Positions 34,858-42,355 of a stretch of 64,000 nucleotides of DNA are shown here, piece after piece (the stretch's first letter is position 1; each line of letters opens with the position of its first letter). The position numbers were made by a program, and so were the translations under genes. The DNA comes from an uncultured Candidatus Saccharibacteria bacterium (GTDB lineage: Bacteria > Patescibacteriota > Saccharimonadia > Saccharimonadales > Saccharimonadaceae): contig CAMXXV010000002.1 in the NCBI GenBank assembly GCA_947253285.1, forward strand, positions 49,098 through 113,097, given 5' to 3'. The notes beneath the pieces were generated by a model. That model had not been told where the DNA came from, ran no database searches, and saw only the letters and a list, made by a program, of their open reading frames with translations.

Positions 34858-34880
34858 GCGACCATTTGGTCGCTTTTTTG
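34858..34880 (+). terminator. Terminator of tRNA-Lys (CUU)
   Basis: GCGACC-ATTT-GGTCGC followed by TTTTTTG. Confidence 0.85.
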
Positions 34881-34908
34881 TTTGTCGCCAGTAAAATACG
34901 GCTTGTGT

Positions 34909-34914
34909 TATAAT
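34909..34914 (+). promoter_or_regulatory. Extended -10 box, leaderless spacing
   Basis: TGT-TATAAT ends exactly 6 bases before the ATG at 34921. Confidence 0.65.
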
Positions 34915-34920
34915 TAGACT

Positions 34921-35349
34921 ATGAAAGTTGTTCGCCGACTTACTATCTTTGGAGCTGCACTTATCACCCTAGCCAGTGCCGCACAAATCTGGCTGAGTAT
35001 CAACCCAGCTACCTCTAATCTCAATCAACTCATTCAACGCATTAAATTTAATGATACGGGTGTAAGTATTAGTGTTGACCTATTTAACCAAGTTACACTA
35101 AGCAATATTATTACCGGTCTTTGCGTTATCTTATTGCTCGCCGCTGTAACTGGCTTTAAATCAATTGCTTGGCTGGCAATCGTCTGTCACATTCTCGTCA
35201 TAGCCTTCATTATTTTTATAACCAACTCAAATCTCGATAGCTTAATCAGCCCGCACGCTGGTTGGGGCATCTGGCTCGCCATTTTGAGTATTTTTGTCAC
35301 TCTAGTGGCTCTATTTTGGCCAAAACTTAAAGCACCAGACCCCAAATAA
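34921..35349 (+). CDS. Small four-helix membrane protein, unknown function
   Basis: 142 residues with four hydrophobic helices at about 6-24, 57-77, 80-102 and 115-134, and a short loop of about 30 residues between helices 1 and 2 that should face one side of the membrane. No conserved charged or catalytic motif is visible in the helices. It is separated by 18 bases from a downstream XRE regulator that has its own promoter, so a functional link is possible but not shown. Its ATG is set by a TATAAT 6 bases upstream. Confidence 0.75.
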   Translation: MKVVRRLTIFGAALITLASAAQIWLSINPATSNLNQLIQRIKFNDTGVSISVDLFNQVTLSNIITGLCVILLLAAVTGFKSIAWLAIVCHILVIAFIIFITNSNLDSLISPHAGWGIWLAILSIFVTLVALFWPKLKAPDPK

Positions 35350-35355
35350 CTGTGG

Positions 35356-35361
35356 TATAAT
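35356..35361 (+). promoter_or_regulatory. Extended -10 box of the XRE regulator, leaderless spacing
   Basis: TGG-TATAAT ends exactly 6 bases before ATG 35368, inside the 18-base gap after the membrane protein. Confidence 0.65.
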
Positions 35362-35367
35362 AAGCTT

Positions 35368-35946
35368 ATGCAACCAGACTACTTAATTCGGCTGGGTGAA
35401 CTAATTAAATGGCACCGCTTGCGCTGCGGTCTAACGCAAAAAGAACTCGCAATGCAGCTTGGCACTAGTCAATCAACAGTTAATCGCATTGAACAAGGCA
35501 GGCAAAACGTCAGTTTACGTTGCGTTGCACGCCTCAGTGATATTCTCAATGCTTCATTACTTAACATCATGCCAAAAACGCGCCTCGATTTGCAATTGCA
35601 GGGCGGCAGCATTATTGATACCACTATTACTATAGAGCCAATTCGCACTGATGAATTAGCGCCTTGGCTTAATTTAGCTAGCCAGCTCGGCGTTGCAGTC
35701 TGCCCACAACCCAGCACTACACCAGACCAGTTTAAGCTCGATTTCGCGATTCGCTTGCCACTTACCATCACACCTCAGTTTGACACCACCACTGCAGCAG
35801 GTTGTCTGGGCGCCGTCTTGGTTGCGCTCTCACAGCATACGCCAACTAAATTTATCGATTATTGGCAAGTCAATGCAGCAAATCGCCCAATTTATCATCA
35901 ACTAAAAAATCTTGGCGCGCATATTGAAATATTACGCAGCATCTGA
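35368..35946 (+). CDS. XRE-family helix-turn-helix regulator
   Basis: 192 residues. The N-terminal 65 residues form a Cro/C1-type domain: L-T-Q-K-E-L-A-M-Q-L-G-T-S-Q-S-T-V-N-R-I-E-Q-G is the classic helix-turn-helix. The C-terminal 120 residues are a mixed alpha/beta part with no family I recognise; it may sense a ligand or mediate dimerisation. No toxin gene lies next to it, so an antitoxin role is not supported; the neighbour upstream is a small membrane protein. No obvious palindromic operator is seen in the short upstream gap. Confidence 0.85.
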   Translation: MQPDYLIRLGELIKWHRLRCGLTQKELAMQLGTSQSTVNRIEQGRQNVSLRCVARLSDILNASLLNIMPKTRLDLQLQGGSIIDTTITIEPIRTDELAPWLNLASQLGVAVCPQPSTTPDQFKLDFAIRLPLTITPQFDTTTAAGCLGAVLVALSQHTPTKFIDYWQVNAANRPIYHQLKNLGAHIEILRSI

Positions 35947-35961
35947 TATTATAATAGTGAT

Positions 35962-36040
35962 GGCGTCTGTAGCTCAGCTTGGTTAGAGCGTCTGTTTGTG
36001 GCACAGAAGGTCGTAGGTTCGAGTCCTGTTAGACGCCCCA
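35962..36040 (+). tRNA. tRNA-His (GUG) with encoded G-1
   Basis: Anticodon stem TCTGT/ACAGA with loop TTGTGGC giving GTG. The acceptor has the extra G-1 (35962) opposite C73, the His identity pair, and an encoded CCA. The TATAAT at 35950-35955 ends exactly 6 bases before G-1. Confidence 0.95.
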
Positions 36041-36050
36041 TGAAATTATT

Positions 36051-36074
36051 ACCCTCCTTACGGAGGGTATTTTA
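36051..36074 (+). terminator. Terminator of tRNA-His
   Basis: ACCCTCC-TTAC-GGAGGGT followed by ATTTTAG. It may also serve the minus-strand nuclease gene ending at 36092. Confidence 0.65.
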
Positions 36075-36091
36075 GTTGGCCAATTGATTAG

Positions 36092-36955
36092 CTAATTAGT
36101 TACGTGATAGTTGCCGTATTTATTGATTGCCGTCTGGCAAGCGCCCCAGAGGCCAAGATTTGCGCCATGTGCCCGCTGCTCAGCCGCCGCAAATGCATCC
36201 TTATACTTAAACTGTTGGTGATTAAAGACATAGAGCATGCCATAACCCAGCTCAATTAATTTCTGGTTATAGTTTGTACCATCCTCAAGGATAATGTAGC
36301 GCAGTGGTCGGCCGTAACGGTCTAAATCACCCGAAGCTGGGTCGGTTTCCACATACACGCTCTGGCCAAGCAGCTGCTTGGTATAGTTTGACGCCTCTTT
36401 ACCATAACATTGTTTCTTAATAGTGCTCTCTGGCGTATCTACACCCACCAAGCGCACCCGCGTTGGCAGACAATCCACCGTCAACGTATCACCATCGGAG
36501 ACATGAGTAACACGGCAATGTGGTAAACTGCGGTAGCCACCGCCATTACTTGACTGGTTAGCTGGCTTAGCTGAATGATTTACTGGTGGTTTAGCTGGTG
36601 CCACAGCAGGCTTAGTATCCGGTTTCGCTGGATTACTAGCTTTATCATCGGCTGGCTTGTTATCGGATTTGTTATCTGGTTGATTAGCCGGAGCTTGGTT
36701 CTGGTTCTGATTTGAATTATTATCAGAATTCGGCTTCACATCTGACCGCTGCGCTACCTGAGTATTTGGCGCTTTTGTAGTATTTTGAACATTAGTATGC
36801 TGTTGCTTTTGGCCAAGTGCAGCCATTACTATCACAGCCACCACAATCCACACGATAGTTTTTCGCGACAACTTACGGTGTTTCTTTACCGGATTAGGAT
36901 TAGAATTAGAATCTAGATTCGGATCACTTTGTTTTAACTGCGGTTCGTCGTTCAT
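36092..36955 (-). CDS. Membrane-anchored or secreted thermonuclease-like nuclease
   Basis: 287 residues. A short cytoplasmic start (rich in Asn, Pro, Lys) leads to one helix at about 32-48, then a roughly 90-residue disordered linker of Asn, Gln, Pro, Ala and Lys. The SNase domain occupies about 150-275: T-H-V-S-D-G-D-T-L near 160, V-R-L-V-G-V-D-T-P-E-S with the catalytic Arg, Asp and Glu, and D-R-Y-G-R-P-L-R-Y with the second catalytic Arg. The topology puts the nuclease outside the cell on a flexible tether, suited to degrading external DNA or RNA. ATG 36955 follows an unbroken G run that serves as the Shine-Dalgarno sequence. Confidence 0.92.
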   Translation of the reverse strand: MNDEPQLKQSDPNLDSNSNPNPVKKHRKLSRKTIVWIVVAVIVMAALGQKQQHTNVQNTTKAPNTQVAQRSDVKPNSDNNSNQNQNQAPANQPDNKSDNKPADDKASNPAKPDTKPAVAPAKPPVNHSAKPANQSSNGGGYRSLPHCRVTHVSDGDTLTVDCLPTRVRLVGVDTPESTIKKQCYGKEASNYTKQLLGQSVYVETDPASGDLDRYGRPLRYIILEDGTNYNQKLIELGYGMLYVFNHQQFKYKDAFAAAEQRAHGANLGLWGACQTAINKYGNYHVTN

Positions 36956-36982
36956 GTTTACCCCCCCCAAAAAAATAATACC

Positions 36983-37059
36983 TGGTACCTCAGGAGGGAT
37001 TCGAACCCCCGACACGATGGATAGAAGCCACCTGCTCTAATCCCCTGAGCTACTGAGGC
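36983..37059 (-). tRNA. tRNA-Arg (UCU)
   Basis: GCCTCAG/CTGAGGT acceptor, anticodon stem GGTGG/CCATC with loop CTTCTAT giving TCT, and encoded CCA. It lies 9 bases after tRNA-Gly and is probably cut from the same transcript. Confidence 0.93.
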
Positions 37060-37068
37060 AAATAATAT

Positions 37069-37143
37069 TGGTGCGGGTGGAGAGAGTCGAACTCTCGTCG
37101 CAAGTTTGGAAAACTCGTATATTAACCGTTATACGACACCCGC
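37069..37143 (-). tRNA. tRNA-Gly (UCC)
   Basis: GCGGGTG/CACCCGC acceptor, anticodon stem CGAGT/ACTTG with loop TTTCCAA giving TCC, and encoded CCA. TGG-TATAAT ends 9 bases upstream of the mature 5' end. Confidence 0.94.
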
Positions 37144-37166
37144 GTCATACTAATTATACCATAGAA

Positions 37167-39587
37167 TTACTGCGTCTTATCAAGACTGGCTTGAATATCC
37201 GCTGCCCGTAGCATAATACCAGCGCCAGGCACCAACTCACCAGTCAACATCTTTTCCGCCACAATGTTTTCCACAGTCTTTTGTACAATACGACGCATCG
37301 GACGTGCACCAAGACGCGGGTCATAGCCAGCGTCAACTAGCAAGCGCTGGCCTTCTTCGTCTACTGCTACGGCAATTTTTTGCGTCTCAAGATTCTTATT
37401 AATACCCTTTAGAATCAAATTCACCACCTGCAACAACTCATCCTTAGTTAGCGGGCGGAAGACTGCAATTTCATCAAAACGGTTCAGGAATTCCGGCTTG
37501 AACTCACCAGAATTAATGATCTGGTCTTGAATCTGACTTGAGAACTGTTCAATTTGATAGCCCGCCTCAATATATTGACGAATCAAATCCGCGCCAGCAT
37601 TAGATGTAGCAATCACAATCGTATCACGAAAACTAATTTCACGGTTATTAATATCACGTAATACACCTTCATCTAGCACCTGTAGTAAGGTGGTGAGTAC
37701 ATTTGGATGTGCCTTCTCAATTTCATCGAGTAACACCACACTAAACGGGTTCTTTTGTACCTGCGCCGATAACGAATTAACATTCGTCGCACCATCGGCA
37801 ATTAGGCGCGCTACATCATCCGCGCGCACGTATTCGTTCAAGTCGATGCGTACCATGTGGTCTTCGCCACCAAAATAAACTGCTGCCAGCGACTTCGCTA
37901 GCTCGGTTTTACCCACACCAGTTGGACCAAGGAAGAGGAAGGTACCAATTGGACGGTTTTCATTCCGTACGCCCGCACGCGCCCGACGCAAAGCTGAAGC
38001 CACCGCCGTCACGGCATTTTTCTGGTTAATCATCCGCTGGTGAATTAGATCTTCTAGATTTAGCAGGCGTTCACGCTCAGCTTGGTCATCACCATAAGTT
38101 AAATCACCACCCACTTTAATACCCAAAGTTTTCTCAATCGTTGCCGCAATCGACTTAGCACTCACCACGCCATTCACCGCCTGCTGCATCGACTGTTCTA
38201 GTAACTGCACCGACTTACGCGGCTGTGCCACATCATAAATATAACGGTCACTAAGCCGGATTGCCTCAGTTAACGCCTGATACATAATCACTCCATGCGA
38301 ACGATATTCTAGCCGTACCGCATTATCTTCCAAAACACGCATAGTTTCCTCGGCGCTAGCTGGTTGTACCTCAATGCGGTTTAATGAATTGGCGAACGCC
38401 GGCTTAGCTTTAGCAATTTGCAAGAAGCGCTGACGATTCATCGACATAATCAACTTTATGCCGCTACCATCAATTGCTGGCTGCAACAGAGTACTAATGT
38501 CAACCGACCCTGTGCCATCCTCGAAGAATAGTTCAGCATTATCAAGGAATAAAATAATATTCTTTGCGTGATAGGCCTCAACTAACAGGTGATTGATGAG
38601 ATTCTCAATTTCACCCCGCCCCGACGCCGCCGAAAGAATCGCGGAAGCGTCTAGCGAAAACACTTGGTTGAACTTTAGGCTATTTGGCACCTTAGCACCG
38701 GCATCCATCAAAATATCGGCAAATTTATCTACTATCGCCGACTTGCCCGCACCAAATGGTCCGATTAGTGCCACATTTTGACGCCCCGACATCGACAAAC
38801 TACTTAGCATATTATCAATAATCTGCCGGTTACTCTCTAGTTCTGAATTACCCGACCCGTGCGTACTATATTGCGCGCTCAGGTTCATACCAAAGTGCTG
38901 CAGTAGCGGAATATAGCCAAATGACCAGTCACGCGCCACACCCCCAGTAAAGCGTGGTTTCTTTTGCTGTTCAATTAAATAGCTAACATGTTCGTACCAC
39001 TCTACTACTTTCTTTAAATCTTGATAATCCACATGATGCGTCCGTAAAATATCTTCTACGCCGGGAGAATTCAATAAAATAGCCGCTATCGCTACTGGCG
39101 CCGTTACAACATCACTATGTTCACTTAATCCTCGCCAAATGTCACCCATAGTCTGGTACACTACTCCAATTTGAGCGGCGTCATTGCTGACCAAACTCTG
39201 TAATAACTTTGGGTCAACCCCCAAACGACTTGAAATAAAGTAGCCGCCCCGTGCTTCAAGCGCTGCTTGATATAACGTTAGTGGTGTTATATTACTACCT
39301 AATTTACCAAGGATATCTGCGCTTAGGTAATCGTCAACTCTTTGTCCACCCTGATTTACTTTAATATGCATCAAATCAAAGTAAACCCAGAAGGTTAGCA
39401 CTAGTGCCCACCAGCCCAAAGATTCCACTAGCCAAGCTACCGCCTGCCCCATCAAAAACAGTAGAACGCCCAGAGAACATAACAATACTGTTGCCACAAT
39501 TGAGACAATTTTTAGCCACGCACCATTACGCTCATAAAAACGAGCCTTATTACTACGAATTGAATGATAATCTAAATTAGCTTCCAT
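37167..39587 (-). CDS. Membrane-anchored Clp-type double AAA+ ATPase
   Basis: 806 residues. Two hydrophobic helices at about 24-45 and 50-70 precede a Clp N-terminal-like repeat region (about 85-205). The first AAA+ module has Walker A G-P-F-G-A-G-K-S near 275 but a Walker B of L-F-L-D-N-A-E, where the catalytic Glu after Asp is Asn. The second module is canonical: G-P-T-G-V-G-K-T-E-L, V-V-L-L-D-E-I-E-K-A-H-P, and L-N-R-F-D-E, with the ClpC/B C-terminal D-P-R-L-G-A-R-P-M-R-R. The ClpP-binding I/L-G-F/L loop is not seen. Likely a membrane-linked unfoldase. ATG 39587 has GGGGG upstream and overlaps the small membrane gene by 16 bases. Confidence 0.88.
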   Translation of the reverse strand: MEANLDYHSIRSNKARFYERNGAWLKIVSIVATVLLCSLGVLLFLMGQAVAWLVESLGWWALVLTFWVYFDLMHIKVNQGGQRVDDYLSADILGKLGSNITPLTLYQAALEARGGYFISSRLGVDPKLLQSLVSNDAAQIGVVYQTMGDIWRGLSEHSDVVTAPVAIAAILLNSPGVEDILRTHHVDYQDLKKVVEWYEHVSYLIEQQKKPRFTGGVARDWSFGYIPLLQHFGMNLSAQYSTHGSGNSELESNRQIIDNMLSSLSMSGRQNVALIGPFGAGKSAIVDKFADILMDAGAKVPNSLKFNQVFSLDASAILSAASGRGEIENLINHLLVEAYHAKNIILFLDNAELFFEDGTGSVDISTLLQPAIDGSGIKLIMSMNRQRFLQIAKAKPAFANSLNRIEVQPASAEETMRVLEDNAVRLEYRSHGVIMYQALTEAIRLSDRYIYDVAQPRKSVQLLEQSMQQAVNGVVSAKSIAATIEKTLGIKVGGDLTYGDDQAERERLLNLEDLIHQRMINQKNAVTAVASALRRARAGVRNENRPIGTFLFLGPTGVGKTELAKSLAAVYFGGEDHMVRIDLNEYVRADDVARLIADGATNVNSLSAQVQKNPFSVVLLDEIEKAHPNVLTTLLQVLDEGVLRDINNREISFRDTIVIATSNAGADLIRQYIEAGYQIEQFSSQIQDQIINSGEFKPEFLNRFDEIAVFRPLTKDELLQVVNLILKGINKNLETQKIAVAVDEEGQRLLVDAGYDPRLGARPMRRIVQKTVENIVAEKMLTGELVPGAGIMLRAADIQASLDKTQ

Positions 39588-39958
39588 GGTGCCCCCACTG
39601 CCACAGTTAGAATTAGACCAAACACCGGCGATAACGGCAACATTGGCCAAATTGCCAAACAAATTATGCCAAAGATTAGCCTAAATAATAAACAAACCGT
39701 GCCACCAATGATGGTCATTAAGCGCACCACTGCACCAATAGAGCGGCTGATTAATTTATCGATAAATAAATTAAATTTTCCACCCGCTTCACGGCTAGTC
39801 TCATCTGACCCAATCTGACGAAATGGTGAAAATAACGTCTTTAATAATAAGCCAATACTAAAATAATCCGCTGTCACACGCAGCCCTAGCAACTGACGAT
39901 TAAGTACACTCTGCCAGCCTGCGCCATACCACCATTTTAGTAGCCCAATAAAGATCAT
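39572..39958 (-). CDS. Small hydrophobic membrane protein, partner of the Clp-type ATPase
   Basis: 128 residues, unknown function. N-terminal L-K-W-W-Y-G-A-G-W is amphipathic, followed by a segment with F-S-P-F-R-Q-I near 45, and hydrophobic helices at about 75-98 and 100-122. The F-S-P-F-R stretch and Trp-rich start recur in small membrane proteins of this lineage only as far as I can recall, so no function is claimed. The 16-base overlap with the AAA+ gene means co-translation and suggests a complex. TATAAT ends 6 bases before the ATG. Confidence 0.75.
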   Translation of the reverse strand: MIFIGLLKWWYGAGWQSVLNRQLLGLRVTADYFSIGLLLKTLFSPFRQIGSDETSREAGGKFNLFIDKLISRSIGAVVRLMTIIGGTVCLLFRLIFGIICLAIWPMLPLSPVFGLILTVAVGAPWKLI

Positions 39959-39964
39959 GCTTTT

Positions 39965-39970
39965 ATTATA
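39965..39970 (-). promoter_or_regulatory. Extended -10 box of the Clp operon, leaderless spacing
   Basis: TGC-TATAAT ends exactly 6 bases before the ATG at 39958. Confidence 0.65.
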
Positions 39971-39994
39971 GCAGATTATTTAGATAAATTGTGG

Positions 39995-40000
39995 TATAAT
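39995..40000 (+). promoter_or_regulatory. Extended -10 box of yebC
   Basis: TGG-TATAAT, about 32 bases before the yebC ATG, gives a normal leader containing AAAGGAG (40017-40023). Confidence 0.7.
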
Positions 40001-40032
40001 AGAAATAATTACGAGCAAAAGGAGAATAATTA

Positions 40033-40752
40033 ATGTCAGGACACAGTAAGTGGGAAACCACAAAACGCCAGAAGGCTGCCGAAGACGCAAAGCGTGGCGC
40101 CGCCTTCACCAAGCTAAGCAACATGATTGCCATTGCCGCTCGTGGTGGTTCTGACCCAAGCATGAATCCAAGCCTCGCTATGGCCATCGATAAAGCCAAG
40201 CACGCCTCCATGCCTGCGTCAACCATCCAGCGTGCTATTGCGCGCGGTGCCGACAAAAACGCTGCTGCACTAGAGGAAGTTGTTTATGAGGCCTACGGTC
40301 CTGGTGGCACCGGTATTATTATTGAAGCCGCCACCGATAACCGCAACCGCACCTTCCCAGATGTTAAAACCACCCTTAATAAAAACGGTGGTTCAATTGC
40401 TGCGCCGGGTTCGGTGCTATTCCAGTTCGACCACAAGGGTGTGATTGAAATCAACGCAACGGGCGACGATAATTTGATGACCGTACTAGATGCCGGCGCC
40501 GAAGACGCCCAAGAAGTTGATGGTGAAATTGTCGCCTATACCGACATGAAGGATTTGCATAAGGTACGTCAAGCTGTAATTGATGCTGGCCTCGAAGTAA
40601 CTGATGCTGGTCTTAAGTATGTCGCCAAAGAACCTGTCACCGTCAGTGACCCTGAAGTCGCTCGCAAGGTCATTAAATTGCTTGATACCCTCGACGATAT
40701 GGATGATGTGACAGAAATTCACACAAATGCTGACATTGTCGCAGAAGTGTGA
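40033..40752 (+). CDS. yebC: YebC/PmpR/TACO1 family protein
   Basis: 239 residues, the usual family length. Begins S-G-H-S-K-W-x-x-T-K-R-Q-K, the strongly conserved N-terminus (normally K-W-A-N/K-W-H-N; here E-T), followed by A-R-G-G-x-D-P and the Y-E-A-Y-G-P-G-G motif near 90. The family has been described as transcriptional regulators and, for mitochondrial TACO1 and more recently bacterial members, as ribosome-associated factors helping synthesis of proline-rich stretches. It has an excellent AAAGGAG site. tRNA-Pro (UGG) begins 48 bases after its stop, with its own -10 box overlapping the stop codon. Confidence 0.95.
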   Translation: MSGHSKWETTKRQKAAEDAKRGAAFTKLSNMIAIAARGGSDPSMNPSLAMAIDKAKHASMPASTIQRAIARGADKNAAALEEVVYEAYGPGGTGIIIEAATDNRNRTFPDVKTTLNKNGGSIAAPGSVLFQFDHKGVIEINATGDDNLMTVLDAGAEDAQEVDGEIVAYTDMKDLHKVRQAVIDAGLEVTDAGLKYVAKEPVTVSDPEVARKVIKLLDTLDDMDDVTEIHTNADIVAEV

Positions 40753-40758
40753 TATAAT
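40753..40758 (+). promoter_or_regulatory. -10 box of tRNA-Pro
   Basis: TGA-TATAAT overlaps the yebC stop; the tRNA begins 42 bases downstream. Confidence 0.5.
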
Positions 40759-40800
40759 AGGATTGTTGGTTCATTAAACCAGTGAACTAACAGTCCATAA

Positions 40801-40878
40801 CGGGGTGTAGCTCAGTTTGGCTAGAGCGCGCGCTTTGGGAGCGTGAGGTCGTCCGTTCGAGTCGGATCACCCCGACCA
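40801..40878 (+). tRNA. tRNA-Pro (UGG)
   Basis: CGGGGTG/CACCCCG acceptor, anticodon stem CGCGC/GCGTG with loop TTTGGGA giving TGG, and encoded CCA. Confidence 0.94.
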
Positions 40879-40897
40879 CAAGAAATTATTTAAACAA

Positions 40898-42355
40898 TTG
40901 AGACTTAGGGTGGAAATATCTAAAAAGCACTTGGCCGATTTGCGCCAATTTAGTACTAAGACTAACACCTATGCCAAGAAACACTTGGTTGGTATTTCGA
41001 TTTGCCTAGCAATCATGTCAGTTTTTGTGATATCGATTGCCTCTTTTGTTTTTTATTACAACGACAAAGCCGCTCCCGGAACCACTATCGCTGGCAAAAA
41101 CGTCGGTGGCCAGACTCACGACCAAATCATTAAAACAATCGATGGTCTAATTAAAAATTTTCATTTAAGTATTGACTACCAAAATAAGTCAGTCGACTCC
41201 GCTAGCAGCGATTTTGGCATTCAAGTAGATACCAACGCTATTGCCAACAAAGCAGTTCAAACCGGCCGACACAACCTCTTCGGCAGCTTAATTAGCCCGC
41301 AGAATTTCGGTCTTGACAGTAAAATTAATAAAGACGCCATTAAAGCCTTTATTACCAAAAGTTTTCCTGAATTAAGCACCAATCCAGTTGATACCACAAT
41401 TAAATTTAACGCCAAGGCTGGACGCTATGACCTAATTCCCGGCGGCGTTGGCCGTTCAGTACAACTTAAACCATTGTATAGCGCAATTCTCACTTTAGCT
41501 GAACAGCCACACGCTGCTACTTATCAGCTCACCATCAATCACGATAAGCCGCAAATTTTTGACACCAATGTTAAACCAGTCGTAGATAAATTAAATAAAG
41601 CTATCGCCAGTCGCATTAATGTTACAAATGACGGTCGCACTTTGCGCTCCACTACACCACGCGATTATGCCAATTGGGTCAAATTAACACCGAATAAAGA
41701 ACTTCACACCTACGATGTATCGTATGATGATAAAAAAATCGCTGACTGGGTAAATGATATTGCGGGTCGTTTACCAGGGCGACCGATTAATGCCAAAGCT
41801 ATTACAAGCGAAACAGGCGACGTCTACAAAATAATCAGCCCTGGCAAGCGCGGCCAATTACCAACCAACCTCGATGTCGTCATTCGTGGTGTTCAAGCTG
41901 CCGCCAAGGGCCACATTAAAGACCGTAACTTTGACGTTGTTACACAAGATTCTGACTTCCAAACCGATGGCATTGTTGCACCGGGCGGGCACTGGGCTGA
42001 AGCCACGATGGGCGACTACACAGTTCGCCTCTATGATGGTGCCAATGTTGCTTGGAGTACCAATAGCACTTCACATGGCAAGCCAGATAGTCCAACCCCA
42101 ACTGGCATTTTTCACGTCACCAACAAGGTACGCGGGCCAAAGTGCATGCCTAACCCACCAGCCAAAGACCCACTTTGCAACATTAATTATGTCACCTACT
42201 TCACCAATCAAGGTCACGCCTTCCACGAAGCTTGGTGGCTTCGCGCCGGCAACACGCGCGCTCGCATTTCACACGGTTGTATCAACATGTTGAAAGAAGA
42301 AGCGCATAAGGTCTTCGATTGGCTCAGCGTTGGCTCGCTCGTCTATATTCACTAA
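40898..42355 (+). CDS. L,D-transpeptidase (YkuD) with PG-binding domains
   Basis: 485 residues, membrane-anchored by a helix at about 30-53. Two peptidoglycan-binding type 4 (VanW-associated) repeats fill about 60-350; G-T-T-I-A-G-K-N-V-G-G near 65 is typical. The YkuD domain at about 365-485 carries the H-A-F-H-E and I-S-H-G-C-I-N-M motifs, the catalytic Cys-His pair forming 3-3 crosslinks in peptidoglycan outside the membrane. The start is uncertain: TTG 40898 or GTG 40910, neither with a good Shine-Dalgarno sequence. The first ATG is inside the membrane helix. It follows tRNA-Pro closely and ends exactly where comEC ends on the other strand. Confidence 0.9.
   Translation: MRLRVEISKKHLADLRQFSTKTNTYAKKHLVGISICLAIMSVFVISIASFVFYYNDKAAPGTTIAGKNVGGQTHDQIIKTIDGLIKNFHLSIDYQNKSVDSASSDFGIQVDTNAIANKAVQTGRHNLFGSLISPQNFGLDSKINKDAIKAFITKSFPELSTNPVDTTIKFNAKAGRYDLIPGGVGRSVQLKPLYSAILTLAEQPHAATYQLTINHDKPQIFDTNVKPVVDKLNKAIASRINVTNDGRTLRSTTPRDYANWVKLTPNKELHTYDVSYDDKKIADWVNDIAGRLPGRPINAKAITSETGDVYKIISPGKRGQLPTNLDVVIRGVQAAAKGHIKDRNFDVVTQDSDFQTDGIVAPGGHWAEATMGDYTVRLYDGANVAWSTNSTSHGKPDSPTPTGIFHVTNKVRGPKCMPNPPAKDPLCNINYVTYFTNQGHAFHEAWWLRAGNTRARISHGCINMLKEEAHKVFDWLSVGSLVYIH

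Noticed and set aside
35368..35946. XRE regulator and upstream small membrane protein as a toxin-antitoxin pair.
   Set aside because: The genes have separate promoters, the order and sizes are atypical, and no toxin motif is visible.
36957..36969. Poly-C/poly-A run before the nuclease as a phase-variable tract.
   Set aside because: On the coding strand it is a G run in the Shine-Dalgarno position, similar to G runs before pgk, tpiA and nrdD; length change would not shift a reading frame.
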